From contig NZ_CP009754.1 in the NCBI RefSeq assembly GCF_000772045.1, forward strand, positions 3,596,001 to 3,660,000: 64,000 nucleotides of DNA. Direction: 5' to 3'. Shown piece after piece: positions 57,262 to 64,000 of the stretch (positions within the stretch are counted from its first letter, which is position 1; each line of letters begins with the position of its first letter). The DNA comes from Streptomyces sp. CCM_MD2014. Lineage in GTDB: Bacteria; Actinomycetota; Actinomycetes; Streptomycetales; Streptomycetaceae. The notes under the pieces were generated by a model. It did no database searches. It saw only the letters and a list, made by a program, of their open reading frames with translations, and had not been told where the DNA came from. A program made the translations under genes and the position numbers.

Positions 57262-57277
57262 GTGGGCGCTTGCCCAC
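57262..57277. promoter_or_regulatory. Operator dyad GTGGGC-GCTT-GCCCAC
   Basis: A perfect 6-4-6 inverted repeat 13-28 bases before the methyltransferase start. A related half (CGCTTGCCCG) occurs at 57241. It is the probable site of the divergent TetR protein. Confidence 0.65.
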
Positions 57278-57289
57278 TAAAGTGAACGC

Positions 57290-58147
57290 ATGCCCATTCT
57301 ACCGTCGCCCGAGCAGCCAGAGCCCATGCCTTCGCAGCCGGAACCCGACCCGCAGCCCGTGCCACTGCATCAGGCCCGGCACACGGCCGAGTCCTTCGGC
57401 ACGGACGCGCAACGCTACGACCGGGCCCGGCCACGCTACCCCGACGACCTGGTGGCGCGGGTCGTCGCCGGGAGCCCGGGACCCGACGTCCTCGACGTCG
57501 GCTGCGGCACGGGCATAGCGGCCCGTCAGTTCACAGCCGCCGGTTGCACCGTGCTCGGTGTCGAGCCGGACGCGCGGATGGCCGGGTTCGCGCGGGCCAC
57601 CGGCCTGCCGGTGGAGGTGGCGACCTTCGAGGCCTGGGAGCCCGCCGGCCGCACCTTCGACGCGGTGATCGCCGCTCAGTCGTGGCACTGGGTGGACCCG
57701 GTCGCCGGCGCCGAGAAGGCCGCCCGGGTGCTGCGCCCGGGCGGGCGCCTGACCGTCTTCGGGCACGTCTTCGAGCCGCCGGCCGAGGTGGCCGAGCCGT
57801 TCGCGGCCGCCTACCGCCGGGCGGCGCCCGACTCGCCGTTCAGCGGTCAGCCGGCGCGCCGCCCGCTGGAGACGTATCAGGCGGGGTACGCGAAGATCGC
57901 CGACCGGATCCGCGAGACCGGGCACTTCGGGGACCCGGAGCAGTGGCGATTCGACTGGGAGCGGTCCTACACGCGCGAGGAGTGGCTGGAACTGCTTCCC
58001 ACCACCGGCGGTCTCACCCGGCTGCGCCCCGATCAGCTGGCCGCGATTCTGGGCGCGGTCGGCCACGCCGTCGACGCCCTGGGCGGCCGCTTCACGATGC
58101 GCTACACGACGCTGGCGACCACGGCGGTACGCGCCGCCGTCGACTGA
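57290..58147 (+). CDS. Class I SAM-dependent methyltransferase
   Basis: 285 residues. A Pro/Glu-rich start (about 1-30) precedes the Rossmann domain with motif I VLDVGCGTGIAARQ (near 67), motif II GVEPDARM, and post-motifs AAQSWHWVDP and RVLRPGGRLTVFG. This is the UbiE/YcgJ-like methyltransferase_11 type acting on small molecules. The substrate is unknown. It is divergent from a TetR gene with a palindromic operator between them, as often seen for resistance or tailoring enzymes. The ATG at 57290 overlaps no other gene; a Met 12 codons later is possible. Confidence 0.88.
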   Translation: MPILPSPEQPEPMPSQPEPDPQPVPLHQARHTAESFGTDAQRYDRARPRYPDDLVARVVAGSPGPDVLDVGCGTGIAARQFTAAGCTVLGVEPDARMAGFARATGLPVEVATFEAWEPAGRTFDAVIAAQSWHWVDPVAGAEKAARVLRPGGRLTVFGHVFEPPAEVAEPFAAAYRRAAPDSPFSGQPARRPLETYQAGYAKIADRIRETGHFGDPEQWRFDWERSYTREEWLELLPTTGGLTRLRPDQLAAILGAVGHAVDALGGRFTMRYTTLATTAVRAAVD

Positions 58148-58217
58148 TGCCGGTCCGTCCGCCCGGGCCGGCCGCACCGTGTGACGAGACCGGCCCGGGC
58201 GGGACCGGACGGGCCCG

Positions 58218-58643
58218 TCAGCCCAGTCGTACGACCGCCCGGGACATGCCGAGGACCTTCTGGCCGGCGCTGGTGGCCGTGAGGTCGACGCGGACGGTGT
58301 TGCCGTCGAGCTTGGCCGCCACCTTGCCGCTGACCTCGATCACCGCACCCCGGTCGTCGTTCGGGACGACGACGGGCCTGGTGAAGCGGACGCCGTACTC
58401 CACGACCGAACCCGGGTCGCCGGTCCAGTCGGTGACCACGCGGATCGCCTCGGCCATGGTGAACATGCCGTGCGCGATGACGTCCGGCAGGCCCACCTCC
58501 TTGGCGAACTTCTCGTTCCAGTGGATCGGGTTGAAGTCGCCGGAGGCGCCCGCGTACCGGACGAGCGTGGCGCGATCCACGGGGAAACTCTGCGCGGGCA
58601 GTTCGGTGCCGACCTCGACGTCGCTGTACGCGATCTTCGTCAT
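58218..58643 (-). CDS. MaoC-like (R)-hydratase, HadB-like
   Basis: 141 residues. The single hot-dog fold has the hydratase motif DFNPIHWNEKFAKEVGLPDV, with Asp36 and His41 as the likely catalytic pair, and AHGMFTMAEA in the long helix. It is the catalytic partner of the HadA-like protein encoded just upstream (6-bp gap). In mycobacteria HadAB dehydrates 3-hydroxyacyl-ACP in chain elongation. In a streptomycete, which makes no mycolic acids, the pair may serve ordinary or special fatty-acid metabolism. Confidence 0.88.
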   Translation of the reverse strand: MTKIAYSDVEVGTELPAQSFPVDRATLVRYAGASGDFNPIHWNEKFAKEVGLPDVIAHGMFTMAEAIRVVTDWTGDPGSVVEYGVRFTRPVVVPNDDRGAVIEVSGKVAAKLDGNTVRVDLTATSAGQKVLGMSRAVVRLG

Positions 58644-58649
58644 GCGTGC

Positions 58650-59102
58650 TCACGCCTCCTCGGCCGCGCGGGCCACGAGCTTGGTCCAGGCGGTCACGAC
58701 GTGCTCGCCGGCCTCGTCGTGCACCTCGCCGCGGATGTCCAGGACGTCGTTGCCGGCCAGCGACTTGATCGCCTCGATGGTCGAGGTGACGGTGAGCCGG
58801 TCACCGGCCCGCACCGGGCGGACGTAGGAGAACTTCTGGTCGCCGTGCACCACCCGGCTGTAGTCCAGCCCGAGCTGCGGGTCCTCGATGACCTGACCGG
58901 CCGCCTTGAACGTGATGGAGAACACGAAGGTCGGCGGAGCGATCACATCCGGATGACCGAGCGCCTTCGCGGCCTCCACATCGGTGTACGCCGGATTGGC
59001 GTCGCCCACCGCCTCCGCGAACTCACGGATCTTCTCCCGGCCCACCTCATAAGGCGCGGTCGGCGGATAATTCCGCCCCACGAACGACTGGTCGAGCGCC
59101 AT
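58650..59102 (-). CDS. MaoC N-terminal-type dehydratase subunit, HadA-like
   Basis: 150 residues from the ATG at 59102 (GCAGGAGG upstream); a longer frame lacks a proper site. It begins ALDQSFVGRNYPPTAPYEVG and has AVGDANPAYTDVEAAKALGH and APPTFVFSITF; the hydratase Asp/His pair is not in place, as in HadA, which shapes the substrate tunnel beside the catalytic subunit. It is linked with hadB-like downstream and rpmG upstream, the same order as in mycobacteria (rpmG2-hadA-hadB). Confidence 0.88.
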   Translation of the reverse strand: MALDQSFVGRNYPPTAPYEVGREKIREFAEAVGDANPAYTDVEAAKALGHPDVIAPPTFVFSITFKAAGQVIEDPQLGLDYSRVVHGDQKFSYVRPVRAGDRLTVTSTIEAIKSLAGNDVLDIRGEVHDEAGEHVVTAWTKLVARAAEEA

Positions 59103-59210
59103 GGGCTCGCAACCTCCTGCTGCTGCTCTTCGTTTCTGTGACAACGACGACTGTGGCACCGGCCGACTGCGCCAACGGCCGACCGTGGCAACGGCCGACC
59201 GTACCAACGA

Positions 59211-59246
59211 CACGAGGCCGCCCCCAGCTTCGGGGACGGCCTCGTG
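59211..59246. terminator. Hairpin between rpmG and the hadA-like gene
   Basis: The arms CACGAGGCCG and CGGCCTCGTG plus an inner CCCC/GGGG (one mismatch) close a 6-base loop, 13 bases after the rpmG stop codon. It likely separates rpmG from the dehydratase genes. Confidence 0.78.
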
Positions 59247-59258
59247 TACGAGCCTGAT

Positions 59259-59423
59259 TTATCGCGTCTCGCGGTGCGCGGTGTGCGCGTTGCAACGCGG
59301 GCAGTGCTTCTTCATCTCCAGTCGGTCCGGGTTGTTACGCCGGTTCTTCTTGGTGATGTAGTTCCGCTCCTTGCACTCCACGCAGGCCAGCGTGATCTTC
59401 GGGCGGACGTCGGTGGCAGCCAC
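59259..59423 (-). CDS. rpmG: 50S ribosomal protein L33 (zinc-ribbon form)
   Basis: 54 residues, GTG start. Two Cys pairs, CVEC (near 15-18) and CPRC (near 41-44), make this the zinc-binding (C+) form; streptomycetes also have a Cys-less form made when zinc is scarce. Family text is LACVECKERNYITKKNRRNN and LEMKKHCPRCN. No Zur box was identified. It lies between two tRNA genes and the had genes. Confidence 0.97.
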   Translation of the reverse strand: MAATDVRPKITLACVECKERNYITKKNRRNNPDRLEMKKHCPRCNAHTAHRETR

Positions 59424-59512
59424 GTGAGTGCTCCTTGACGAACGGATTGATGTTATTAACGCAGGAAAGAGTAGCCGATTGAAGGACCGACCCCGCAATC
59501 GGCTACTGAGAG

Positions 59513-59585
59513 TAGCGGTGACCGGACTTGAACCGGTGACACAGCGATTATGAGCCGCTTGCTCTACCGACTGAGCTACACCGCT
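59513..59585 (-). tRNA. tRNA-Met (anticodon CAT)
   Basis: 73 nucleotides on the minus strand. The acceptor stem AGCGGTG / CACCGCT, the D arm TAGCTCAGTCGGTAGAGCA, the anticodon loop with CAT, and GGTTCAAGTCC in the T arm are present. The first pair of the acceptor stem is A-T, unlike the initiator, which has a mismatch, so this is most likely elongator tRNA-Met. tRNA-Ile2 (C34 modified) cannot be excluded by anticodon alone. Confidence 0.9.
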
Positions 59586-59631
59586 GTGATGCGATCGGGC
59601 CCCGCCTCGCGACGGGAACCTCTCACACCAG

Positions 59632-59704
59632 AGCCCCAAAACGGAATCGAACCGTTGACCTTCTCCTTACCATGGAGACGCTCTGCCGACTGAGCTATTG
59701 GGGC
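59632..59704 (-). tRNA. tRNA-Thr (anticodon GGT)
   Basis: 73 nucleotides on the minus strand. The acceptor stem GCCCCAA / TTGGGGC, the D arm TAGCTCAGTCGGCAGAGCG, the anticodon stem TCTCC/GGAGA around ATGGTAA (anticodon GGT), and GGTTCGATTCC in the T arm are present. It lies 46 bases upstream of tRNA-Met and is probably in the same transcript. Confidence 0.95.
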
Positions 59705-59927
59705 GAGCGATGAAGACATTACACGGTCGCCCGCCGTTCGCCCAAATCCGTTTCGCCGACCCTGCCCCGTCCCGTCCGGACCACTGCGGGGCGGCCCCGA
59801 CCGCGCGGACGGCACCGGTACGACTATTGCGCTCCTCCGCACCACGGGCTGACCACCGTCCTAGGCTCGACTCACTCTGCGTGATCTTGCGTCCCCCACT
59901 GCGCAGCCCCGAGCCCAGAGGAGCGCG

Positions 59928-61331
59928 ATGCCCGACAGCCAGCCGCAGCCGCCCCACTCGCCCTCCCCCTCGGACTCCGCCGGCCCCGGCTCCCTCCTGC
60001 TCACCGGCGCCCGGCTCGCCGACGGCCGGACCGTGGACGTACGGCTCCACGGCGGGCGTATCGAGGCCGTCGGCACGGCCGGCAGCCTGACCCCACGACG
60101 CGCTCCCGGTCCCGGCGGCCGGCCGTATCCGGGCGGCCACCGGGACCCGGACGGCCACCCGGACCCGGACGGTCGCCGGGACCCCGGTGGCCACCCCGGC
60201 CCGGGCGGTCGGCTGGATCTGGGCGGATACCTGCTCCTCCCCGCCCCCGCCGATCCGCACGTCCACGCCGACACGGCCCTCACGGCCGACGTCCCGGGCC
60301 CGGTCTCCTACGACCCCGAGGACGTCCAGCGCCGGGCCACCGAGGCCGCTCTGCTCCAGCTGGGACACGGTGCCACCGCGTCGCGGGCGCACGTACGGGT
60401 GGGCGACGTCGCGGGGCTGGGCGCGCTGACCGCCGTACTGCGGACCCGGCGTTCACTGCGCGGGCTCGCCGAACTGACCGCGGTGGCGATGCCCAGGGTG
60501 CTGACCGGCGTGGCCGGTGCCGACGGACTGGCGATCCTGCGGGACGCGGTCAAGATGGGCGCGGACGTGGTGGGCGGGTGTCCGGATCTGGACCCCGATC
60601 CGACGGGGTACGTGGAGGCCGTCCTGGAGGTCGCCGCCGAGCACGGCTGCCCGGTCGACCTGCACACGGACGCCGCCGACCCGGCGCGGCTGGCCCGCCT
60701 CGCCGCCATGGCGGGCGGGCTGCGTCCCGGGGTGGCCGTCGGTCCCTGCGACGGTCTGGGCCGGCTCCCCGCCGAGGTGGTCTCCCGGGCCGCGGACGGG
60801 CTCGCGGCGGCCGGAGTGACGGTGGTCTGCCTGCCGCAGGGCGCCTGCGGGGCGTCGGACCACCCCGGCGGCACGGCTCCGGTACGGCTGCTGCGGGCGG
60901 CCGGGGTGCGCGTCACCGCGGGGAGCGGTGCGCTGCGGGACGTGTCCAACCCGGTGGGGCGGGGCGACCCCCTGGAGGCCGCGTACCTGCTGGCCTCGCG
61001 TCACGGGCTGCGCCCCGAGGAGGCGTACGACGCGGTGAGCGCCGCGGCACGGGCGGCCCTCGGGCTGCCCGAGGTCCGGGTGGAGGCGGGCTTCCCGGCC
61101 GAACTCGTCGCCGTACGCGGCGACCGCCTGGCGGGCGCGCTGTCGCTGTCCTACAGCCGGATCGTGGTGCACCGGGGACGCGTGGTGGCACGCACCAGCG
61201 CGGTACGGGAGTACGGCGACTCGACCGGCGCGACCGACCTGGGACTGCCCCGGCAGGGGCGTGGCGGGCGCGGGCGACGCGACGGGCACGGCGGACCCGA
61301 CGGGCACCGCGGGCCGGGAGACATGCCCTGA
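59928..61331 (+). CDS. Amidohydrolase (cytosine deaminase-like) with Gly/Pro/Asp/His-rich insert
   Basis: 467 residues. A dihydroorotase/cytosine-deaminase-type amidohydrolase: an N-terminal beta part (LLLTGARLADGRTVDVRLHG), the metal motif ADPHVHADTAL, CPVDLHTDAADP (His near 245) and a later GSGALRDVSNPVGRGDPLEA with the expected Asp. A repetitive low-complexity insert (GGHRDPDGHPDPDGRRDPGG) sits at about residues 64-96, between the N-terminal beta part and the metal motif. A similar Gly/Arg/Asp/His-rich tail ends the protein. Substrate unknown; deamination of a pyrimidine-like or related ring is plausible. It is transcribed away from the tRNA genes. Confidence 0.78.
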   Translation: MPDSQPQPPHSPSPSDSAGPGSLLLTGARLADGRTVDVRLHGGRIEAVGTAGSLTPRRAPGPGGRPYPGGHRDPDGHPDPDGRRDPGGHPGPGGRLDLGGYLLLPAPADPHVHADTALTADVPGPVSYDPEDVQRRATEAALLQLGHGATASRAHVRVGDVAGLGALTAVLRTRRSLRGLAELTAVAMPRVLTGVAGADGLAILRDAVKMGADVVGGCPDLDPDPTGYVEAVLEVAAEHGCPVDLHTDAADPARLARLAAMAGGLRPGVAVGPCDGLGRLPAEVVSRAADGLAAAGVTVVCLPQGACGASDHPGGTAPVRLLRAAGVRVTAGSGALRDVSNPVGRGDPLEAAYLLASRHGLRPEEAYDAVSAAARAALGLPEVRVEAGFPAELVAVRGDRLAGALSLSYSRIVVHRGRVVARTSAVREYGDSTGATDLGLPRQGRGGRGRRDGHGGPDGHRGPGDMP

Positions 61332-61426
61332 AGGCTGAGGGCCGCGCACGGCCCCGGGGCGAAGTCGTGGGGCGGGGGCGGCCGTCGGGGCGGCGGGGGC
61401 GGTCGTCGGGGCGTACGGTCGAAGAC

Positions 61427-62083
61427 ATGCGCATTGTCATCGCTGGTGGTCATGGTCAGATCGCGCTGCGGCTGGAGCGGTTGCTCGCCGCGCGCGGTGA
61501 CGAGGTGGCGGGCATCGTCCGCAAGGCCGAGCAGGCCGACGATCTGCGTGCGGCGGGCGCCGAACCGGTCGTGCTGGACCTGGAGTCGGCCTCGGTCGAC
61601 GAGGTGGCGGAGCGGCTGCGGGGCGCGGACGCGGCGGTCTTCGCGGCAGGGGCGGGCCCGGGGAGCGGGGCGGCCCGCAAGGACACGGTGGACAAGGCGG
61701 CCGCGGTCCTCTTCGCGGACGCGGCGGTCCGCGCGGGCGTACGACGCTTCCTCATCGTGTCGTCCATGGGCGCCGACCCCCGGCACCAGGGGGACGAGAT
61801 CTTCGACGTCTACCTGCGTGCCAAGGGCGAGGCAGACGCGTACGTCAGTTCCCTGGAGGCCCTGGACTGGACGATCCTGCGCCCCGGCGCCCTGACGGAC
61901 GACGCGGGCACGAACCTCGTGCGCCTGGAGGCGCACACCGGCCGCGGCCCCGTTCCGCGCGACGACGTCGCCGCCGTCCTGGCGGAACTGGTCGACACCC
62001 CGGCCACCAACGGCCTGACCCTGGAGCTGATCAGCGGTTCGACGCCCGTGTCGGTGGCGGTGAAGTCGGTGGCCGGGAACTGA
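61427..62083 (+). CDS. NAD(P)-binding protein (atypical SDR)
   Basis: 218 residues from the ATG at 61427. The nucleotide-binding start RIVIAGGHGQIALRLERLLA is followed by VAGIVRKAEQADDLRAAGAE, VFAAGAGPGSG, RRFLIVSSMGADPRHQGDEI and LDWTILRPGALTDDAGT. This is the SDR_a5-like family of small NAD(P)-binding proteins that is widespread in actinobacteria. The active-site Tyr-x3-Lys is uncertain (VYLRAKGEAD is a candidate). It follows the amidohydrolase by 95 bp on the same strand. Physiological role unknown. Confidence 0.85.
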   Translation: MRIVIAGGHGQIALRLERLLAARGDEVAGIVRKAEQADDLRAAGAEPVVLDLESASVDEVAERLRGADAAVFAAGAGPGSGAARKDTVDKAAAVLFADAAVRAGVRRFLIVSSMGADPRHQGDEIFDVYLRAKGEADAYVSSLEALDWTILRPGALTDDAGTNLVRLEAHTGRGPVPRDDVAAVLAELVDTPATNGLTLELISGSTPVSVAVKSVAGN

Positions 62084-62134
62084 GGGCGGCGGCTCGGGGC
62101 GGGCGCGGTACTCCGGGGGGCGTGTGACGAGCGG

Positions 62135-62353
62135 TCAGAAGAGGGGCAGCTGCCCCGGGAAATCAGGGACGACGTAGCCGTCCAAGGACGGCTGCGCCGC
62201 CCCCAGTTGCGCCGGTCGGCGCGAACCGGGACAGGAGACGAGTTCGCCGCTCCCCCGTGCGCCGGGCGGATCATGGCGCGCGTATCGCCCCGCGACCACG
62301 GCGATCTCGCGACGGCACTCGGGGCAGGTTCTGCGACGGGAGGACGAGGCCAT
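62135..62353 (-). CDS. Small protein with N-terminal zinc-ribbon half
   Basis: 72 residues. The start has CPECRREIAVVAGRYARHDPPG, a CxxC pair followed by His, with a further Cys in ELVSCPGS; together they could bind zinc. The C-terminus is hydrophobic-polar (GYVVPDFPGQLPLF). It is convergent with the SDR gene and 127 bases away from tRNA-Tyr on the same strand. The Cys pattern and codon bias support a real gene; function unknown. Confidence 0.62.
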   Translation of the reverse strand: MASSSRRRTCPECRREIAVVAGRYARHDPPGARGSGELVSCPGSRRPAQLGAAQPSLDGYVVPDFPGQLPLF

Positions 62354-62426
62354 GACCCCAGTCTGCCCGCCAGGCGCGGCCCCAGAGCCGCCCCACGGGC
62401 CACCCTCCCGGATCCGCCCATGACGA

Positions 62427-62469
62427 AGGGCCCCGTGACCTGCTATTCGGGCAGGTCACGGGGCCCTTT
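62427..62469. terminator. Terminator of tRNA-Tyr
   Basis: A perfect 18-bp stem (62427-62444 with 62452-62469) with a 7-base loop lies 11 bases beyond the tRNA-Tyr 3' end on the minus strand. A short T-run follows on the plus strand, so it may work both ways. Confidence 0.85.
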
Positions 62470-62479
62470 CGTTCCCGTG

Positions 62480-62561
62480 TGGCGGCGCCAGGATTCGAAC
62501 CTGGGAAGGCTGAGCCGGCAGATTTACAGTCTGCTCCCTTTGGCCGCTCGGGCACACCGCC
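62480..62561 (-). tRNA. tRNA-Tyr (anticodon GTA)
   Basis: 82 nucleotides with a long variable arm, on the minus strand. The acceptor stem GGCGGTG / CGCCGCC, a class II D arm (GCCCGAGCGGCCAAAGGGAGC), the anticodon loop CTGTAAA with GTA, and GGTTCGAATCC in the T arm are present. The discriminator base is A. Confidence 0.95.
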
Positions 62562-62796
62562 GGGGTTTGCTGCCCGTCGAACCGCTTTGGGGCGGTGCTC
62601 CGTGGCAACGACGTAAACAATACCCGATGCGGAGGGGTGCTTCGCCACCCGATTGATCGCCGCTCGGACCGCGGCGGGTGGCTAGGCTTGTCCGGATGCG
62701 GCCGAGGACCCTGCCGGGCCCGGTGGCCGCCCACGTATGCCGGTACGGACCCGATACGCGGCCCGACACGCACCCAGATACAAGGAGCCACAGGAC

Positions 62797-63285
62797 ATGG
62801 CCGACTCCAGTTTCGACATCGTCTCGAAGGTCGAGCGGCAGGAGGTCGACAACGCCCTCAACCAGGCCGCCAAGGAGATCTCGCAGCGCTACGACTTCAA
62901 GGGCGTGGGCGCCTCGATCTCGTGGTCCGGGGAGAAGATCCTCATGGAGGCCAACTCCGAGGACCGGGTGAACGCAATCCTCGACGTCTTCCAGTCCAAG
63001 CTGATCAAGCGCGGCATCTCGCTGAAGGCTCTGGACGCGGGCGAGCCCCAGCTCTCCGGCAAGGAGTACAAGATCTTCGCGTCGATCCAAGAGGGCATCT
63101 CCCAGGAGAACGCGAAGAAGGTGGCCAAGCTCATCCGCGACGAGGGGCCCAAGGGTGTGAAGGCCCAGGTGCAGGGCGAGGAGCTGCGGGTCTCCTCCAA
63201 GAGCCGGGACGACCTGCAGACGGTGATCGCCCTCCTCAAGGGCCAGGACTTCGACTTCGCGCTGCAGTTCGTGAACTACCGGTGA
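62797..63285 (+). CDS. YajQ-family nucleotide-binding protein
   Basis: 162 residues from the ATG at 62797 (AAGGAG upstream). Family hallmarks are clear: ADSSFDIVSKVERQEVDNAL, then QRYDFKG, ISLKALDAGEPQLSGKEYKI, GVKAQVQGEELRVSSKSRDD and a final LQFVNYR. YajQ proteins have two ferredoxin-like domains, bind nucleotides, and in Xanthomonas bind cyclic di-GMP and affect gene expression. Whether it binds cyclic di-GMP in this organism is unknown. It is monocistronic, with a strong terminator after the stop. Confidence 0.95.
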   Translation: MADSSFDIVSKVERQEVDNALNQAAKEISQRYDFKGVGASISWSGEKILMEANSEDRVNAILDVFQSKLIKRGISLKALDAGEPQLSGKEYKIFASIQEGISQENAKKVAKLIRDEGPKGVKAQVQGEELRVSSKSRDDLQTVIALLKGQDFDFALQFVNYR

Positions 63286-63300
63286 TGTGCTGAGCCGGCG

Positions 63301-63342
63301 ACGAGAGAGGGTGGGCACCGCGGGGTGCCCACCCTCTCTCGT
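63301..63342. terminator. Bidirectional terminator after the yajQ homologue
   Basis: A perfect 19-bp stem (63301-63319 with 63324-63342) with a GCGG loop separates the convergent yajQ-type and GlsB-type genes. Confidence 0.9.
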
Positions 63343-63357
63343 CCGGTCCGCGCGTGT

Positions 63358-63624
63358 TCAGTCGCGCGAGTTGCCGAACAGGAGCCGGTAGGCGACCAGG
63401 AGCACCAGCGAACCGCCGATCGCCGCGGCCCAGGTCGTGCCGTCGTAGAAGTCCTTGCTGATCGGGTGGTCCAGCCAGCGGGCCGATATCCAGCCGCCGA
63501 TGAAGGCGCCGGCGATTCCGATGAGCGTGGTACCGATGAGCCCGCCGGGGTCGCGGCCCGGCAGCAGGAACTTGGCGATGGCTCCGGCCAACAGTCCGAG
63601 GATGATCCAGCTGATGACGGTCAT
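63358..63624 (-). CDS. GlsB/YeaQ/YmgE-family small membrane protein
   Basis: 88 residues with three hydrophobic helices: about 3-20 (ISWIILGLLAGAIAKFLL), 28-48 (GLIGTTLIGIAGAFIGGW) and 64-83 (TTWAAAIGGSLVLLVAYRLL). The Gly-rich helices and PGRDPGG loop are the signature of the transglycosylase-associated (GlsB/YeaQ/YmgE) family, common stress-related membrane proteins of unclear function. It lies between convergent yajQ and a divergent permease gene. Confidence 0.92.
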   Translation of the reverse strand: MTVISWIILGLLAGAIAKFLLPGRDPGGLIGTTLIGIAGAFIGGWISARWLDHPISKDFYDGTTWAAAIGGSLVLLVAYRLLFGNSRD

Positions 63625-63763
63625 GCCGTGACCCTGCCCTTTCTCGCTGCGCCCACACTGTGCCCGTGGTGCGGGCCAGTTCCTCCGCGGTGTTCATGTC
63701 GTCTTGGTGGAGAGGACGTTCCGGCCGTGCCGGGTGGTTGCGCCGGTCAGTAGGGTGCGACCC

Positions 63764-64000
63764 ATGACACCTGCGGGTTCGGGGCTGCGTCGCACCCTTG
63801 GTCTGGGCGATGCCGTCGTCGTGGGACTCGGTTCCATGATCGGCGCCGGGATCTTCGCCGCCCTGGCTCCGGCGGCGCGCGCCGCCGGTTCGGGGCTGCT
63901 CCTCGCCCTCGCCGTGGCAGCGGTCGTCGCCTACTGCAACGCCATGTCGTCGGCGAGGCTGGCCGTGCGGTATCCGGCCTCGGGTGGCACGTACGTGTAC
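63764..64000 (+). CDS. Amino-acid permease (APC family), 5' part
   Basis: 79 residues before the window ends. The start LRRTLGLGDAVVVGLGSMIG, followed by AGIFAALAPAARAAGSGLLL and YPASGGTYVY, is the classical beginning of APC-family transporters (the GSMIGAGIF motif in helix 1 unwinds to bind the substrate amino group). Helices 1 and 2 are visible. The rest lies outside the window. The substrate cannot be told. Confidence 0.9.
   Translation, partial: MTPAGSGLRRTLGLGDAVVVGLGSMIGAGIFAALAPAARAAGSGLLLALAVAAVVAYCNAMSSARLAVRYPASGGTYVY

Overview
The window is high-GC actinobacterial DNA, almost certainly a Streptomyces chromosome core region. The evidence is the GC-rich third codon positions, frequent GTG/TTG starts, the gene order rpsL-rpsG-fusA-tuf / rplJ-rplL-rpoB-rpoC / secE-nusG-rplK-rplA, a TTG-started rpoB of 1161 codons, a streptogrisin-type protease with a chitin-binding tail, and the order rpmG-hadA-hadB followed further on by tRNA-Trp-secE-nusG that is also known in mycobacteria.

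Layout. 1-3527: a polymorphic-toxin locus, with a type VII-type secreted toxin carrying a papain-fold C-terminus, a small Imm35-like immunity gene, and a larger protein built from two immunity-like plus papain-fold-like units. 3597-6040: a LysR regulator with a TTA codon and a secreted serine protease. 6171-12953: a membrane-anchored protein, a NarL-type two-component system and a divergent FtsX-type ABC exporter. 13286-17661 (minus strand): the str operon.

17952-34322: the accessory region. It lies between rpsL and rpoC and encodes a long-tailed (siphovirus-type, non-contractile) phage tail plus lysis genes and regulators. I see no terminase, portal, capsid, integrase or replication gene. 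It has a tail terminator, tube protein, chaperones with a probable -1 frameshift, two tandem tape-measure-like proteins, distal tail and hub proteins, a collagen-like fibre, an amidase, a holin and a small coiled-coil membrane protein. A near-perfect LexA (SOS) box and repeated TTGCGC elements lie in its control region. The best reading is a domesticated F-type tailocin, or another tail-derived particle, induced by DNA damage and released by lysis. Two lower-GC genes of unknown function sit between the chaperones and the tape measures.

34337-48429 (minus strand): rpoC, rpoB, rplL, rplJ, two paralogous lipoprotein genes, rplA, rplK, nusG and secE. 48538-53769: tRNA-Trp, aspC, an adenosine deaminase-like gene, a TetR/reductase pair with tandem operators, and murB. 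53883-58147: a TetR-controlled MFS exporter operon and a TetR/methyltransferase pair, each with a visible palindromic operator. 58218-64000: hadB-like and hadA-like genes, rpmG, tRNA-Met, tRNA-Thr, an amidohydrolase, an NAD(P)-binding protein, a zinc-ribbon protein, tRNA-Tyr, a yajQ homologue, a small GlsB-type membrane protein, and the start of an amino-acid permease. Many convergent gene pairs are separated by long perfect hairpins typical of streptomycete terminators. Family assignments come from recognising motifs by eye, without database searches.
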